Assembly: GCA_036381215.1 (NCBI GenBank) | Contig: DASVDF010000025.1 | Coordinates: forward strand, 1 to 64,000 | Direction of reading: 5' to 3' | Length of the DNA: 64,000 nucleotides | Source: IDS-8 sp036381215 | Lineage (GTDB): Bacteria > Pseudomonadota > Gammaproteobacteria > Steroidobacterales > Woeseiaceae | In this document: piece after piece, positions 8,820 through 17,168 of the stretch | Numbering within the stretch: the first letter of the stretch is position 1 | Layout: each line of letters opens with the position of its first letter | Program-made: the position numbers and the translations under genes | The notes under the pieces: generated by a model | The model's input: only the letters and a program-made list of their open reading frames with translations | Told to the model about the DNA's origin: nothing | The model's database searches: none

Positions 8820-9164
8820 TCACCAGCCGTTGCAGCGGCTCCAGGTGGCGCGAATCTCCGGGTTCGTTCCCTCGACGACGTGATAGGCGGTGTGCTGGTG
8901 CCCGATCACGCAGACGAGCACGGACAACGCGATGCCGCTGTCCCGGCAGACACCGAGGTCCGCCATCACGAACGTCGACACCGTGATTTCACCGGGCTGG
9001 CCTGCGAGCGCCGCGCGCACGACCTCGATGCATTTCGCCGTCTTGACGTGAGGGCGCAGCGCGACGCCGAGAGCGGCAAGATGCGCACGCATGCGCTCGA
9101 TGTTGGCCGCAACCTTCTCGCGGTCGAGCAGCAGGGCGGGCGTTTCGAGATCGGCCAGTTGCAT
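8820..9164 (-). pseudogene. remnant of a D-serine dehydratase-like / D-threonine aldolase-family gene
   Basis: The 114 codons look like the two ends of a normally about 370-residue PLP enzyme joined together. Residues 1-65 match the alanine-racemase-like N-terminus (LETPALLLDREKVAANI, then LRPHVKTAKC with the PLP-binding Lys). The last 25 residues resemble the family's C-terminus (YHVVEG-EI-ATW-R-NGW). The central barrel and most of the zinc-binding C-domain are missing, so the product should be inactive. The frame is open, which suggests one clean in-frame deletion rather than gradual decay. The upstream space to DUF488 holds nothing recognisable. Confidence 0.7.
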
Positions 9165-9225
9165 GCCTGCGGTTCCTGGTTTTCGGTTGTCCGGGCATCC
9201 CGCTGCACTGTGGCAGCGGCAGCGC

Positions 9226-9585
9226 TCATCGGGCGTGGTGCCGGAGGAGGTACTCGCAGAGGACCCGCGCGGCGTTGTGCTCCGTATCGCGCGCGCTGTA
9301 GAGCAGCGTCACGTTGCCCTGCTTCGCGGCGTCGAGGATCGGCCGCCAGGCGTCGGGCCTTGCGTCGAGCTCGGCCGTGTAGCGCTCGCGGAAAGCGTCC
9401 CAGCGCTCCACCCGGTGACCGAACCACTTGCGCAGCTCGGGACTGGGCGCCACGTCCTTCAGCCAGGCATCGAGCTCGAGCGCTTCCTTTTTCGTGCCGC
9501 GCGGCCAGAGCCGCTCGACCAGGAAACGCTTGCCGTCGCCGCGGGCCGCCGGCTCGTAAGTGCGCTTCGTGCGGATGCGGCTCAC
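9226..9585 (-). CDS. DUF488 (YeaO-like) family protein
   Basis: A 119-residue protein with the DUF488 signature: KRTYEPAARGDGKRFLVERLWPRG at the start, WLKDVAPSPELRKWFGH in the middle, and TLLYSARDTEHNAARVL near the end. The family is widespread and of unknown function. The GTG start overlaps the stop of the SRAP gene by 4 bases (GTGA), so the two are probably co-translated. Confidence 0.88.
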   Translation of the reverse strand: MSRIRTKRTYEPAARGDGKRFLVERLWPRGTKKEALELDAWLKDVAPSPELRKWFGHRVERWDAFRERYTAELDARPDAWRPILDAAKQGNVTLLYSARDTEHNAARVLCEYLLRHHAR

Positions 9586-10253
9586 CGCAGCACCGTGTCG
9601 CCCACCGGCTCGATCAGCTCCGCGCCTTCGTGCTTCGCGCTGTTGACCTGCCGGTCGACCGGCCACGCACGCAGCGCCGGCGGATGCGCGGCGGCTGCCT
9701 CGAGCACGCCTTCCTCGCCGGCGAGCCAGCGGTCGCCCTGCTCGCGCGAGAGCACGACGGGCATGCGGTCGTGCAGCTCGGCGATGAAGCCCTGCGCCGC
9801 CGTCGTGACGATCACGGCCGTCTCGAGCACCTCGCCGCGCTCCCGGTCGCGCCAGCGTTCCCACAGCCCCGCGAACGCGAACGGCTCGCCGCTTGCGAGT
9901 GAGATGAACCATGGAATCTTGCCGTCCGGCCCCGGCCGCCACTCGTAGAAGCCGTCGGCGAGCACGAGGCAACGCCGCCTGCGGTAGGCCTCGCGATACG
10001 CCGGCTTTTCCGCCAGCGATTCGGCGCGCGCGTTGATCAGCCGGTTGCCGATCGACGGGTCCTTCGCCCAGTACGGCACCAGCCCCCAGCGCAGGTTGAC
10101 CAGCTCGCGCCGGCCGGGCTCACGCTGCCGCACCGCGGCGACGTCCTGGGTCGGCGCGATGTTCCAGCGCGGTTCCACGCTGCCGACCGGCTCGGCGCGG
10201 AACAGCTCCGCCATCGCGTCGCTGGATGAATAGAAAGCGAATCGACCGCACAT
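9582..10253 (-). CDS. SOS response-associated peptidase (SRAP, YedK/HMCES family)
   Basis: A 223-residue SRAP protein that forms a covalent link with abasic sites in single-stranded DNA. The catalytic Cys is residue 2 (MCGRF), exposed after removal of Met. The conserved WNIAPTQ, LRWGLVPYWAKD, NARAES, DGFYEW and the active-site His in ELHDRMPV are all present. It is the first gene of a pair with DUF488. No LexA-type operator was identified upstream. Confidence 0.93.
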   Translation of the reverse strand: MCGRFAFYSSSDAMAELFRAEPVGSVEPRWNIAPTQDVAAVRQREPGRRELVNLRWGLVPYWAKDPSIGNRLINARAESLAEKPAYREAYRRRRCLVLADGFYEWRPGPDGKIPWFISLASGEPFAFAGLWERWRDRERGEVLETAVIVTTAAQGFIAELHDRMPVVLSREQGDRWLAGEEGVLEAAAAHPPALRAWPVDRQVNSAKHEGAELIEPVGDTVLR

Positions 10254-10260
10254 GGCTGGC

Positions 10261-11037
10261 TCATTCCCGGATGCCGATGCCGCGCTGGAGCAGCGCGAAG
10301 CTCACGCCGAAGAGGAGGATCACGAACACTCCTACTATAAGGTAAGCGTGCCCGATTTCGATGTCGGAGGTGCCGAGGACGCCGAAGCGGAAGGCGTTGA
10401 CCATGTACAGGATCGGGTTCAACAGGGACACCTTCTGCCAGAACTCCGGCAGCAGTGAGATCGAGTAGAAGACGCCGCCGAGGTAGGTGAGCGGGGTCAG
10501 CACGAACGTCGGCACGATGGCGATGTCGTCGAACTTCTTCGCGAACACGGCGTTGATGAAGCCCGCCAGCGAGAACACGACCGAGGTGAGCAGCACCATG
10601 GAGGCCGTGACGAACGGATGCTCGACGTGCAATCCTTCCGTGAACGCGAGCGCCACCAGCGTCACCAGCCCGCCGACCATCAGCCCGCGGATCACGCCGC
10701 CCGCCACGTGGCCGACGATAATGGTCGCAGAGGACATCGGGGAGACGAGCATCTCCTCGATGTGGCGCGCGAACTTCGCGCCGAAGAACGACGAGACCAC
10801 GTTGCCGTAGGAATTCGTGATGACGGACATCATCACCAGCCCCGGCGCGATGTATTGCATGTAATCGAAGCCGTTCATGCTGCCGACGCGCCGGCCGATG
10901 AGGCTGCCGAAGATGACGAAGTAGAGGGTCATCGTGATCGCCGGCGGCACGATCGTCTGCAGCCAGATGCGGACGATGCGGTTGAACTCCTTGGCGACGA
11001 TCGTCTGCAGCGCGACGGCATTCAAACGCAGATCCAT
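10261..11037 (-). CDS. ABC-2 type transport permease (YadH-like)
   Basis: A 258-residue integral membrane protein with six predicted helices and the ABC-2 permease pattern: a short cytoplasmic N-terminus ending in IVRIWLQTIVPP, a central conserved EEMLVSPMS segment, and the NPILYMVNAFRFG motif before the last helix. It forms an exporter with the ATPase gene 11 bases upstream (YadG/YadH-type); the substrate is not known. The next gene downstream, SRAP, is 7 bases away and on the same strand, so read-through is possible. Confidence 0.9.
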   Translation of the reverse strand: MDLRLNAVALQTIVAKEFNRIVRIWLQTIVPPAITMTLYFVIFGSLIGRRVGSMNGFDYMQYIAPGLVMMSVITNSYGNVVSSFFGAKFARHIEEMLVSPMSSATIIVGHVAGGVIRGLMVGGLVTLVALAFTEGLHVEHPFVTASMVLLTSVVFSLAGFINAVFAKKFDDIAIVPTFVLTPLTYLGGVFYSISLLPEFWQKVSLLNPILYMVNAFRFGVLGTSDIEIGHAYLIVGVFVILLFGVSFALLQRGIGIRE

Positions 11038-11048
11038 GAGGTTCTCCG

Positions 11049-11981
11049 TCAGGCCGCGGGGCGCGGCGCCTGCCGGCCTTCGACCAGCCCGAGGAAAAGC
11101 TCCTCCAGCCGATTCGCCTTGTTGCGCAGGCTCAATATGCGGATGCCTTGCCCGTTCAGGAGCTCGAACAGCTCATTCAGGTCGTGCTCCGCGTCGACCG
11201 TCACCTCGAGCTCGTACTCGCTCGTGCGCGCCACCTCGAATCCCGCGAGCTCGGGAGCCGTATCGAGCGGGTCCTTCAGGCTCAGCACGAAGGATTCGCG
11301 CTGCAGCTTGCGGAGTACGCGCGCCATGCTCGCATTCTCGATGATGCGGCCGTCGTCGATGATCGCGACGTGGCGGCACAGGTTCTCGGCTTCCTCGAGA
11401 TAGTGGGTCGTCAGGATGATGGTGGTGCCGGCCTCGTTGATGCGGCGCAGGAAATCCCACATGGAGCGGCGAATCTCGATGTCCACGCCGGCGGTCGGCT
11501 CGTCGAGGATCAGGAGCCTGGGCTCGTGCGCGAGCGCGCGCGCGATCATGAGGCGCCGCTTCATGCCGCCGGACAGCTCGCGCGCCGCGTGCTGCCGGCG
11601 ATCCCAGAGGCGCAGCTCGTTCAGGTATTTTTCCGCCCGCTCCTTCGCCAGCCGCCGCGGGATGCCGTAGTAGCCGGCCTGGTTCAGCACGATGCTCTCG
11701 ACGGTGTCGAAGAGATTGAGGTTGATCTCCTGCGGGACGAGACCGATGCAGCGCTTCGCCGCTTCGAGCTCGCGGTCGATGTCGTGCCCGAACACCCGCA
11801 CCTCGCCGCCGGACTTCTTCACGAGCGAGCTTACGATGCCGATGGTGGTGCTCTTGCCGGCGCCGTTCGGGCCGAGCAGCGCATAGAAATCGCCCGGCTC
11901 GACGTCGAAGTCGATGCCCTTGAGCGCCCGCACCCCGTTCGGGTACGTCTTGCTCAGGTTGCGGATGGAGAGGGCCTGCAT
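11049..11981 (-). CDS. ABC transporter ATP-binding protein (YadG-like)
   Basis: A 310-residue ATPase of the DrrA/YadG class that energises the permease encoded just downstream. Walker A is GPNGAGKST, the signature is ELSGGMKRRLMIARAL (the SGGMKRR form typical of ABC-2 exporters), Walker B is LLILDEPTAGVD, and the switch His is in ILTTHYLEEAE. After the nucleotide-binding domain, a roughly 80-residue C-terminal regulatory region follows. Confidence 0.93.
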   Translation of the reverse strand: MQALSIRNLSKTYPNGVRALKGIDFDVEPGDFYALLGPNGAGKSTTIGIVSSLVKKSGGEVRVFGHDIDRELEAAKRCIGLVPQEINLNLFDTVESIVLNQAGYYGIPRRLAKERAEKYLNELRLWDRRQHAARELSGGMKRRLMIARALAHEPRLLILDEPTAGVDIEIRRSMWDFLRRINEAGTTIILTTHYLEEAENLCRHVAIIDDGRIIENASMARVLRKLQRESFVLSLKDPLDTAPELAGFEVARTSEYELEVTVDAEHDLNELFELLNGQGIRILSLRNKANRLEELFLGLVEGRQAPRPAA

Positions 11982-12011
11982 GAAGGCGCGTATTGTATAC
12001 GCACCGCGGCC

Positions 12012-12662
12012 CTACCCGTCGTCGGCGACCTGCAGCGAGGGCGCACGCGTCACGCAGGCGGCGGCCGGCCAGGCGCGCGGTGCGGCCAGCGACGGGCGCG
12101 TGAGCACGGTCTGCAGCGCCGAGATGTGCGCCGCCCGGCGCACGTGCTCCTCGCGGCTGACTCCGCGCGAGACGAGCTTCGACCAGAGCTCGCCGTCCGT
12201 GGCCGCGCGCAGCGTGAGCAACTCGTCGCCGAGCGCGGCGAAGCCGGAGAGATGCAGGAAGGGCAGCTCCGTGAGCTGCTCGCACCAGTGCAGGCCGGCG
12301 CCAGAGACGAGGCGCGCGGCGTACGGATTGTGACGCGCGAGCTGCCACAGGAACCCGAGGCCGCCGGTGATGAGCCGCGCCACGTCACCGGACGCGCCGG
12401 TACCGAACAGATCGGGGTTGGCGTGCCGGGCGAAAGCCACTTCCCAGAAACGGCTGTCCCGCTCGCGGAACGACATGAGCAGGAACGGCGCCCCGGCCAG
12501 CCGCTCGGCCTCGTGCGCGCTGAGCGTGCGCAGCCTCTCTGCGAGGTCCGCGCGCAATCCCGTGAGGCAGCGCCCGGGCGCCCGGCGCAGCAGGATCAGG
12601 AATCCCCGGTTCAGGGAGGCCACGTTGTCGAAGTCGGCGGCACTGGGACCCATGAACTCCAT
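12012..12662 (-). CDS. FlhD-like regulator candidate with C-terminal extension
   Basis: A 216-residue protein of uncertain identity. Residues 14-70 (SLNRGFLILLRRA, then LRADLAERLRTLSAHEAERL, then PFLLMSFRERDS) follow the pattern of FlhD, where a helix with YLLLAQRL is followed by a segment ending in a short strand. FlhD is only about 115 residues; here a further 100 residues follow with a conserved-looking helical stretch (FLWQLARHNPYAARLVSGA and later EEHVRRAAHISALQ). The divergent neighbour is FlhC-like, which supports the FlhD idea. The similarity was judged by eye and may not hold in a profile search. Confidence 0.45.
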   Translation of the reverse strand: MEFMGPSAADFDNVASLNRGFLILLRRAPGRCLTGLRADLAERLRTLSAHEAERLAGAPFLLMSFRERDSRFWEVAFARHANPDLFGTGASGDVARLITGGLGFLWQLARHNPYAARLVSGAGLHWCEQLTELPFLHLSGFAALGDELLTLRAATDGELWSKLVSRGVSREEHVRRAAHISALQTVLTRPSLAAPRAWPAAACVTRAPSLQVADDG

Positions 12663-12728
12663 CGTCGAAGCCTCCGCTGTTTTGGCCCGATCCGGCCAGT
12701 AACACTATTTCGTATTGCCAACCCAGTG

Positions 12729-12756
12729 TTGATCCTATAGTCTGCGAGTGTACTAT
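12729..12756 (+). promoter_or_regulatory. sigma-70-type promoter for the FlhC-like gene
   Basis: TTGATC (12729-12734), a 16-base spacer and TACTAT (12751-12756) make a plausible -35/-10 pair. Transcription would then begin near 12763, after the ATG at 12759, which is why the downstream GTG at 12792, with gggggaa before it, is preferred as the translation start. Confidence 0.5.
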
Positions 12757-12791
12757 ATATGGGTAGAATCTCGCATGTCGGGGGAAAAATC

Positions 12792-13403
12792 GTGCGTCTG
12801 ACCGATAACCGGTACGCCGCGGAACGCCTGCAGTTCGAGCTCGCGTTACGCATGATCCGGCACGAGGCCCGCACCCGTACGATCAAGGCCTGCACCGGGC
12901 TTTCCGACGACCGCATCCGCAAGCTCTACACCACCTATTTCGGCGACGGCGACAGCTCCGGCGTGCGCCGGCGCCGTGGCAAATCGCCGCGCCAGGTCTC
13001 GCTGTTCGTCAGGAACCCGCTGAACCAGCTCGAGGCCACGACCCTGGTGGCGCTGTTCTGCGCGAGCCTGCTGCTCAGGATCGACGCGGCCAAGCGCATC
13101 CAGCCGTGCTGGCCGCGGCCGGACGTGGAGTACGGCCATCGCCTGTGCCGCGCCTACGAAACCTACCTGCTGTTGCACCCGTCACCGCGCATCACCTTCG
13201 AGTGGGCCTGGAACCTGCTGCAGACGATCTCGCACAACGACGAGCTGTATCTCGCGGACTGCCACGAGTGCCACGCGGCATACGTTCAGGATTCTTACGC
13301 GATCGATCACAAGCGCTGCCCGAGCTGCGAGATCGCGAACCACCGCGTGCGCCGCCCCGGCGGCCGGATCTTCGCCCGCAACCCCGGCGTGCGCACCACC
13401 TGA
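12792..13403 (+). CDS. FlhC-family transcriptional activator
   Basis: About 203 residues matching FlhC, the zinc-binding half of the FlhD4C2 flagellar master activator. The N-terminal region has a conserved arginine-rich helix (MIRHEARTRTIKACTGLSDDRIRKLY) as in FlhC. Four cysteines, about 157, 160, 176 and 179 (CHEC and CPSC), reproduce the C-x2-C and C-x2-C zinc site. No flagellar genes lie nearby, so it may control something else. The start is uncertain: an ATG 33 bases upstream is in frame, but it would precede the likely transcription start. Confidence 0.82.
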   Translation: MRLTDNRYAAERLQFELALRMIRHEARTRTIKACTGLSDDRIRKLYTTYFGDGDSSGVRRRRGKSPRQVSLFVRNPLNQLEATTLVALFCASLLLRIDAAKRIQPCWPRPDVEYGHRLCRAYETYLLLHPSPRITFEWAWNLLQTISHNDELYLADCHECHAAYVQDSYAIDHKRCPSCEIANHRVRRPGGRIFARNPGVRTT

Positions 13404-13472
13404 CCCAATCTCCCCGAACCGCCGCGAAACGCCGGCGGCTGTCCCGCAGACTGCCCCCTAATCTCCCCCCTC

Positions 13473-13498
13473 TGTAGGAGCGCGCATCGCGCGCGACC
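13473..13498 (+). repeat. REP-like element, single copy
   Basis: tgtaggagcgcgcatcgcgc followed by gcgac, a head-plus-palindrome unit of the family seen repeatedly in this window. It lies in the 219-base gap between the FlhC-like gene and the C39 exporter; nothing else was recognised in that gap, and no double-glycine peptide gene was found there. Confidence 0.8.
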
Positions 13499-13622
13499 CA
13501 CGGCCGCCACCACTTCGCCGGCGTTCAAAGCCACCGCGCATCCGAGCGCCGCGACCCGAGGGCCGGCAGCGGCAGCGGCGGCCGGGCGTCCACGATGCCA
13601 CGGAGAAGGAGCAACGATTGGC

Positions 13623-15773
13623 ATGAACCCGCCGCATGGCGCCGCGCGCTGCCGCTTTCTCCTCGACGGCGCGCGCCAGCGCGTCGTGCTGCAATCCGAG
13701 GCCGCCGAATGCGGCCTCGCCTGCCTCGCCATGGTCTGCCGCCACTACGGCGATCGCACGGATCTCTCCGAGCTGCGCCGGCGCTTTCCGCTCTCGCTCA
13801 AGGGGGCCACCCTCGCCGACCTCGTGCGGATCGCCGCGAGGCTCGGCTTCCGGTCCCGGCCCCTCTCCGTGGAGCTCGGCCAGCTGTCCGGCCTCGCGCT
13901 GCCCGCGATCCTGCACTGGGACATGCGCCATTTCGTCGTCCTGGCGCGCGCGACCCGCTCGCGGCTCGTGATTCTCGATCCGGCCACAGGCCGGCGCCGG
14001 CTCCGCATCTCCGAGGCCTCGCCGCATTTCACCGGCGTGGCCCTCGAGCTCGCACCGACGGGTTCTTTCACGCCGCGGCGCGCGCGAAAAACGATCTCGA
14101 TCCGCCAGCTCACCGGTGGAATCCGCGGCCTGCCGCGCGCGCTCGCGCTGGTGCTCGCGCTGTCGCTCGGCCTCCAGCTCTTCGTCGTGCTCGGCCCGTT
14201 CTTCCTGCAGTGGGTGCTCGATCACGTGCTGCTCTCGGCCGATCGCGAGCTGCTCAGCGTGCTCGCAATCGGCTTCGCTCTCGCGCTACTCCTCCGTACC
14301 GGCATCGCGGCGCTGCGCGGCTGGGCGGTCAGCCACCTGTCGGCGACCCTCGGGCTGCAGTGGATGGGCAACGTGTTCGCGCACCTCCTGCGGCTCCCGC
14401 TCGCGTTCTTCGAGCAGCGCCACCTGGGCGACGTCGTCTCGCGCGCGGGGAGCGTGCGCGCAATCCAGCGCACGCTCACCACGTCGTTCGTGGAAGCGCT
14501 CGTCGACGGCGGGATGGCGATCGTGACGTTCGGCATGCTGTGGCTGTACAGCCCGGCACTCGCGGCCTTGTCGGCGGCGGCGGTCGCGGCGTACCTCGGG
14601 CTGCGCGCGGCAGGCTTTCGCCCGCTGCGCGATGCGACCGAGAGGCAGCTCGTGTGCGCCGCGCGCCAGCAGTCGCACCTGCTCGAATCGCTGCGCGGCA
14701 TGCCGTCACTTCGGCTCGCGGGCGTTGAGGAGGAACGCGAGGCCGCCTACGCCAATCTCATGACGGAAACGGTCAACCACGAGCTTGCGCTCGCGCGGCT
14801 CGGGCTAGTGTTCAGCGGCGCGAGCACCTTCGTGTTCGGACTGGAGCGCATCGCCGCGATCTGGCTCGGCGCGCGGCTCGTGCTGGACGGCGGGTTCTCG
14901 GCCGGCATGCTGGTCGCCTGTCTTGCTTACAAGGACCAGTTCGCCGGACGCGTCGCCGCGCTGGTGGACAAGTGCTTCGAGCTCCGCATGCTCAGGCTGC
15001 ACGGTGAGCGGCTCGCGGACATCGTGCTCACCGGGCCCGACCGCGAATTTGCGGGATGCGGCGGCGCATCGACGATCGAGCGCGGCACGATCGAAGTGCG
15101 CGGGCTGTGGTTCCGCTACGCCGAAAGCGAGCCGTGGGTGCTCCGCGACGTCGCATTCTCGATCGCGCACGGGGAGGCTGTCGCGATCGCGGGCCCCTCG
15201 GGCGGCGGCAAGACGACGCTGGTGAAGCTCGTCGGCGGACTGCTCCGGCCGACGCGCGGCAGCATCCGCATCGGCGGGCAGGACATCGGCGCCGCGGGCG
15301 CACGCGACTGGCGCCGCAGCGTCGGCGCCGTGCTGCAGGATGACCGCCTGTTCGCCGGCACGATCGCGGCGAACATCGCGATCGGCGACGGTCCGGGCGA
15401 GCGCTCACGCATCGCAGCGGCGGCCCGCCTGGCGGCCGTGCACGACGAGATCGCCGCAATGCCGATGGGCTACGACAGCCTCGTGGGTGACATGGGCACG
15501 ACGCTTTCCGGCGGCCAGCAGCAGCGGGTGATGCTTGCGCGCGCGCTGTACCGGTGCCCGCGCGTGCTGTTGCTGGACGAGGCGACGAGTCACCTCGATG
15601 TAGCGCGCGAGCGGATCGTCAACGGCGCGGTGCGCCGGCTCACCATGACGCGCCTCATCGTCGCGCATCGCCCGCAAACGATCGCGGCCGCCGACCGCGT
15701 GCTGGTGCTGCGCGACGGCCGCCTGCGCGAAACGCGCGCGCGGGCGGCGGCGCGCGCCGGCGCGGTCGCGTGA
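13623..15773 (+). CDS. C39-peptidase bacteriocin-type ABC exporter (RaxB/CvaB-like)
   Basis: A 716-residue peptidase-containing ABC transporter that would cleave a double-glycine leader and export the peptide. The N-terminal C39 domain has the catalytic Cys in QSEAAECGLACLAM, His in HFVVL and Asp in ILDPATG. A six-helix ABC membrane domain follows (about residues 165-450), then the nucleotide-binding domain with Walker A GPSGGGKTT, signature LSGGQQQR and Walker B VLLLDEATSHLD. The adaptor gene follows after 3 bases. No leader-peptide substrate gene is visible on either side and no TolC homologue is in the window. Confidence 0.92.
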   Translation: MNPPHGAARCRFLLDGARQRVVLQSEAAECGLACLAMVCRHYGDRTDLSELRRRFPLSLKGATLADLVRIAARLGFRSRPLSVELGQLSGLALPAILHWDMRHFVVLARATRSRLVILDPATGRRRLRISEASPHFTGVALELAPTGSFTPRRARKTISIRQLTGGIRGLPRALALVLALSLGLQLFVVLGPFFLQWVLDHVLLSADRELLSVLAIGFALALLLRTGIAALRGWAVSHLSATLGLQWMGNVFAHLLRLPLAFFEQRHLGDVVSRAGSVRAIQRTLTTSFVEALVDGGMAIVTFGMLWLYSPALAALSAAAVAAYLGLRAAGFRPLRDATERQLVCAARQQSHLLESLRGMPSLRLAGVEEEREAAYANLMTETVNHELALARLGLVFSGASTFVFGLERIAAIWLGARLVLDGGFSAGMLVACLAYKDQFAGRVAALVDKCFELRMLRLHGERLADIVLTGPDREFAGCGGASTIERGTIEVRGLWFRYAESEPWVLRDVAFSIAHGEAVAIAGPSGGGKTTLVKLVGGLLRPTRGSIRIGGQDIGAAGARDWRRSVGAVLQDDRLFAGTIAANIAIGDGPGERSRIAAAARLAAVHDEIAAMPMGYDSLVGDMGTTLSGGQQQRVMLARALYRCPRVLLLDEATSHLDVARERIVNGAVRRLTMTRLIVAHRPQTIAAADRVLVLRDGRLRETRARAAARAGAVA

Positions 15774-15776
15774 CGC

Positions 15777-17042
15777 GTGGCGGAGGCGCTGTTCCGCGCA
15801 GAAGCGCTCGCCGCGCAGCGCGCGAGCTGGCTCGGCGAGATCTCGCTCGCGCAGCCGCCCGGAGTGCGCGTGCTCGCGGCTTTCGCGCTGCTCGCGGCCG
15901 CGGCGGTGCTCGTCTTTCTCGCCAGCGCGAGCTTCGCTCGCCGCTCGCACGTCGCGGGCCGCCTCGTGCCGGACGCGGGGCTCGTGACCGTCGTGGCGCC
16001 GGCGGCAGGCACGCTCGCCCGCTCCCCGCCGGCGCAAGGCACGCACGTCGGTAGTGGGGATGGGTTGCTCGTCATCAGCGCCGCGCGCGCGAGCCCCGGC
16101 AGCGGCGATACGACGGCGGCGCGCCTTGCGCGCATCGCGGAACGTCGGGCGGCACTCAGCGACCGTTACGCAGCCGCGCTCCGGCTGCTCGATGCGCAGG
16201 AGCGGGGCGCGGCGGACCAGCTCGCGGCGTTGCGGCGGGAGCGCGCGCAGCTCGCATCGTCCCTCGCGCTCGAGCGCCGGCGCCTGCAGATCGCGGAGCG
16301 GCTCGGTTCCCGGTTGCGCGATCTCGCGGCGCAGCAATTCGTGAGCGAGCTCGAGCTTGCGCGGCAGCAGGAGGCCGCGCTCGCGCAGGCGGCAACGCTC
16401 GCCGGGCTCGAGCGCAGCGCCACCGCGCTCGACCGCGAGATCCTTGCGCTCGAGCAAGGGTCCCGCGAGCTCGCGCTCGAGGCCGAGGTGCGCGCGTCGG
16501 AGCACGCCGCCGAGCTCGCTCGCCTGGAGGAGGAGCGCATCGCGATCGAAGCAGCGGGTGAGGTGCTCGTCGCGTCGCCGGTCGACGGCGTCGTCGTGAG
16601 CGCGATCGCACAGGCGGGGCAGGCCGTGGCCGCCGGGCAGCCGCTCCTCAGCGTGCTGCCCGACGGCTCGACGCTGCAGGCGGAGCTCTTCGTGCCCAGC
16701 ATGGCGGTAGGTTTCGTCGCCGCGGGCGATCGGGTGCTGCTGCGCTACCCGGCGTTTCCGCACGAGAAGTTCGGTCCGCGCTACGGCACGGTCGTCAACG
16801 TGTCGGAGAGCGCGCTCGAGCCGGTTGCCCTCGCCGCCCTGACCGGCGGCGCCGTCGCGGGCGGACCCGCCGGCGCTCCGTACCGCGTGACGGTGGCGCT
16901 CGACGAGCAGTTCGTCCTGGCCTACGGCGAGCAGCACGCGCTCCTGCCCGGGATGCGCGTCGAAGCCGATCTCGTCGGCGAGCGGCGCAAGCTTTACGAA
17001 TGGCTGCTCGAGCCGCTCTATTCCGTCACCGGACGCCTGTAA
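15777..17042 (+). CDS. HlyD-family membrane fusion protein (RaxA/CvaA-like)
   Basis: A 421-residue periplasmic adaptor for the C39 exporter encoded just upstream. It has a short cytoplasmic start, one membrane anchor (about residues 30-50), a biotinyl-lipoyl half (VVAPAAGTLARSP), a long coiled-coil hairpin rich in Ala, Arg, Glu and Leu (about residues 115-250), a second lipoyl half (VASPVDGVVVSAIAQAGQAV) and a beta-barrel region ending in YSVTGRL, typical of colicin V-type adaptors. GTG start, 3 bases after the exporter stop. Confidence 0.9.
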   Translation: MAEALFRAEALAAQRASWLGEISLAQPPGVRVLAAFALLAAAAVLVFLASASFARRSHVAGRLVPDAGLVTVVAPAAGTLARSPPAQGTHVGSGDGLLVISAARASPGSGDTTAARLARIAERRAALSDRYAAALRLLDAQERGAADQLAALRRERAQLASSLALERRRLQIAERLGSRLRDLAAQQFVSELELARQQEAALAQAATLAGLERSATALDREILALEQGSRELALEAEVRASEHAAELARLEEERIAIEAAGEVLVASPVDGVVVSAIAQAGQAVAAGQPLLSVLPDGSTLQAELFVPSMAVGFVAAGDRVLLRYPAFPHEKFGPRYGTVVNVSESALEPVALAALTGGAVAGGPAGAPYRVTVALDEQFVLAYGEQHALLPGMRVEADLVGERRKLYEWLLEPLYSVTGRL

Positions 17043-17168
17043 CGCGCACGGCCGCGCGTGCGGAACGCGGGGGTGGCGCGGCGTGCGCGTGCTGCGTCGC
17101 GGCGGATTCCGGTAAACTTGCGGGTGCCGCGGGCGCCAGCGGATGAGTGTCAGCTACCGGGATTTCCT

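Noticed and set aside
13404..13622. Search for a double-glycine leader peptide gene before the exporter
   Set aside because: Neither strand has a short frame with a leader ending in Gly-Gly or Gly-Ala; the gap contains a REP-like copy and low-complexity GC-rich sequence.
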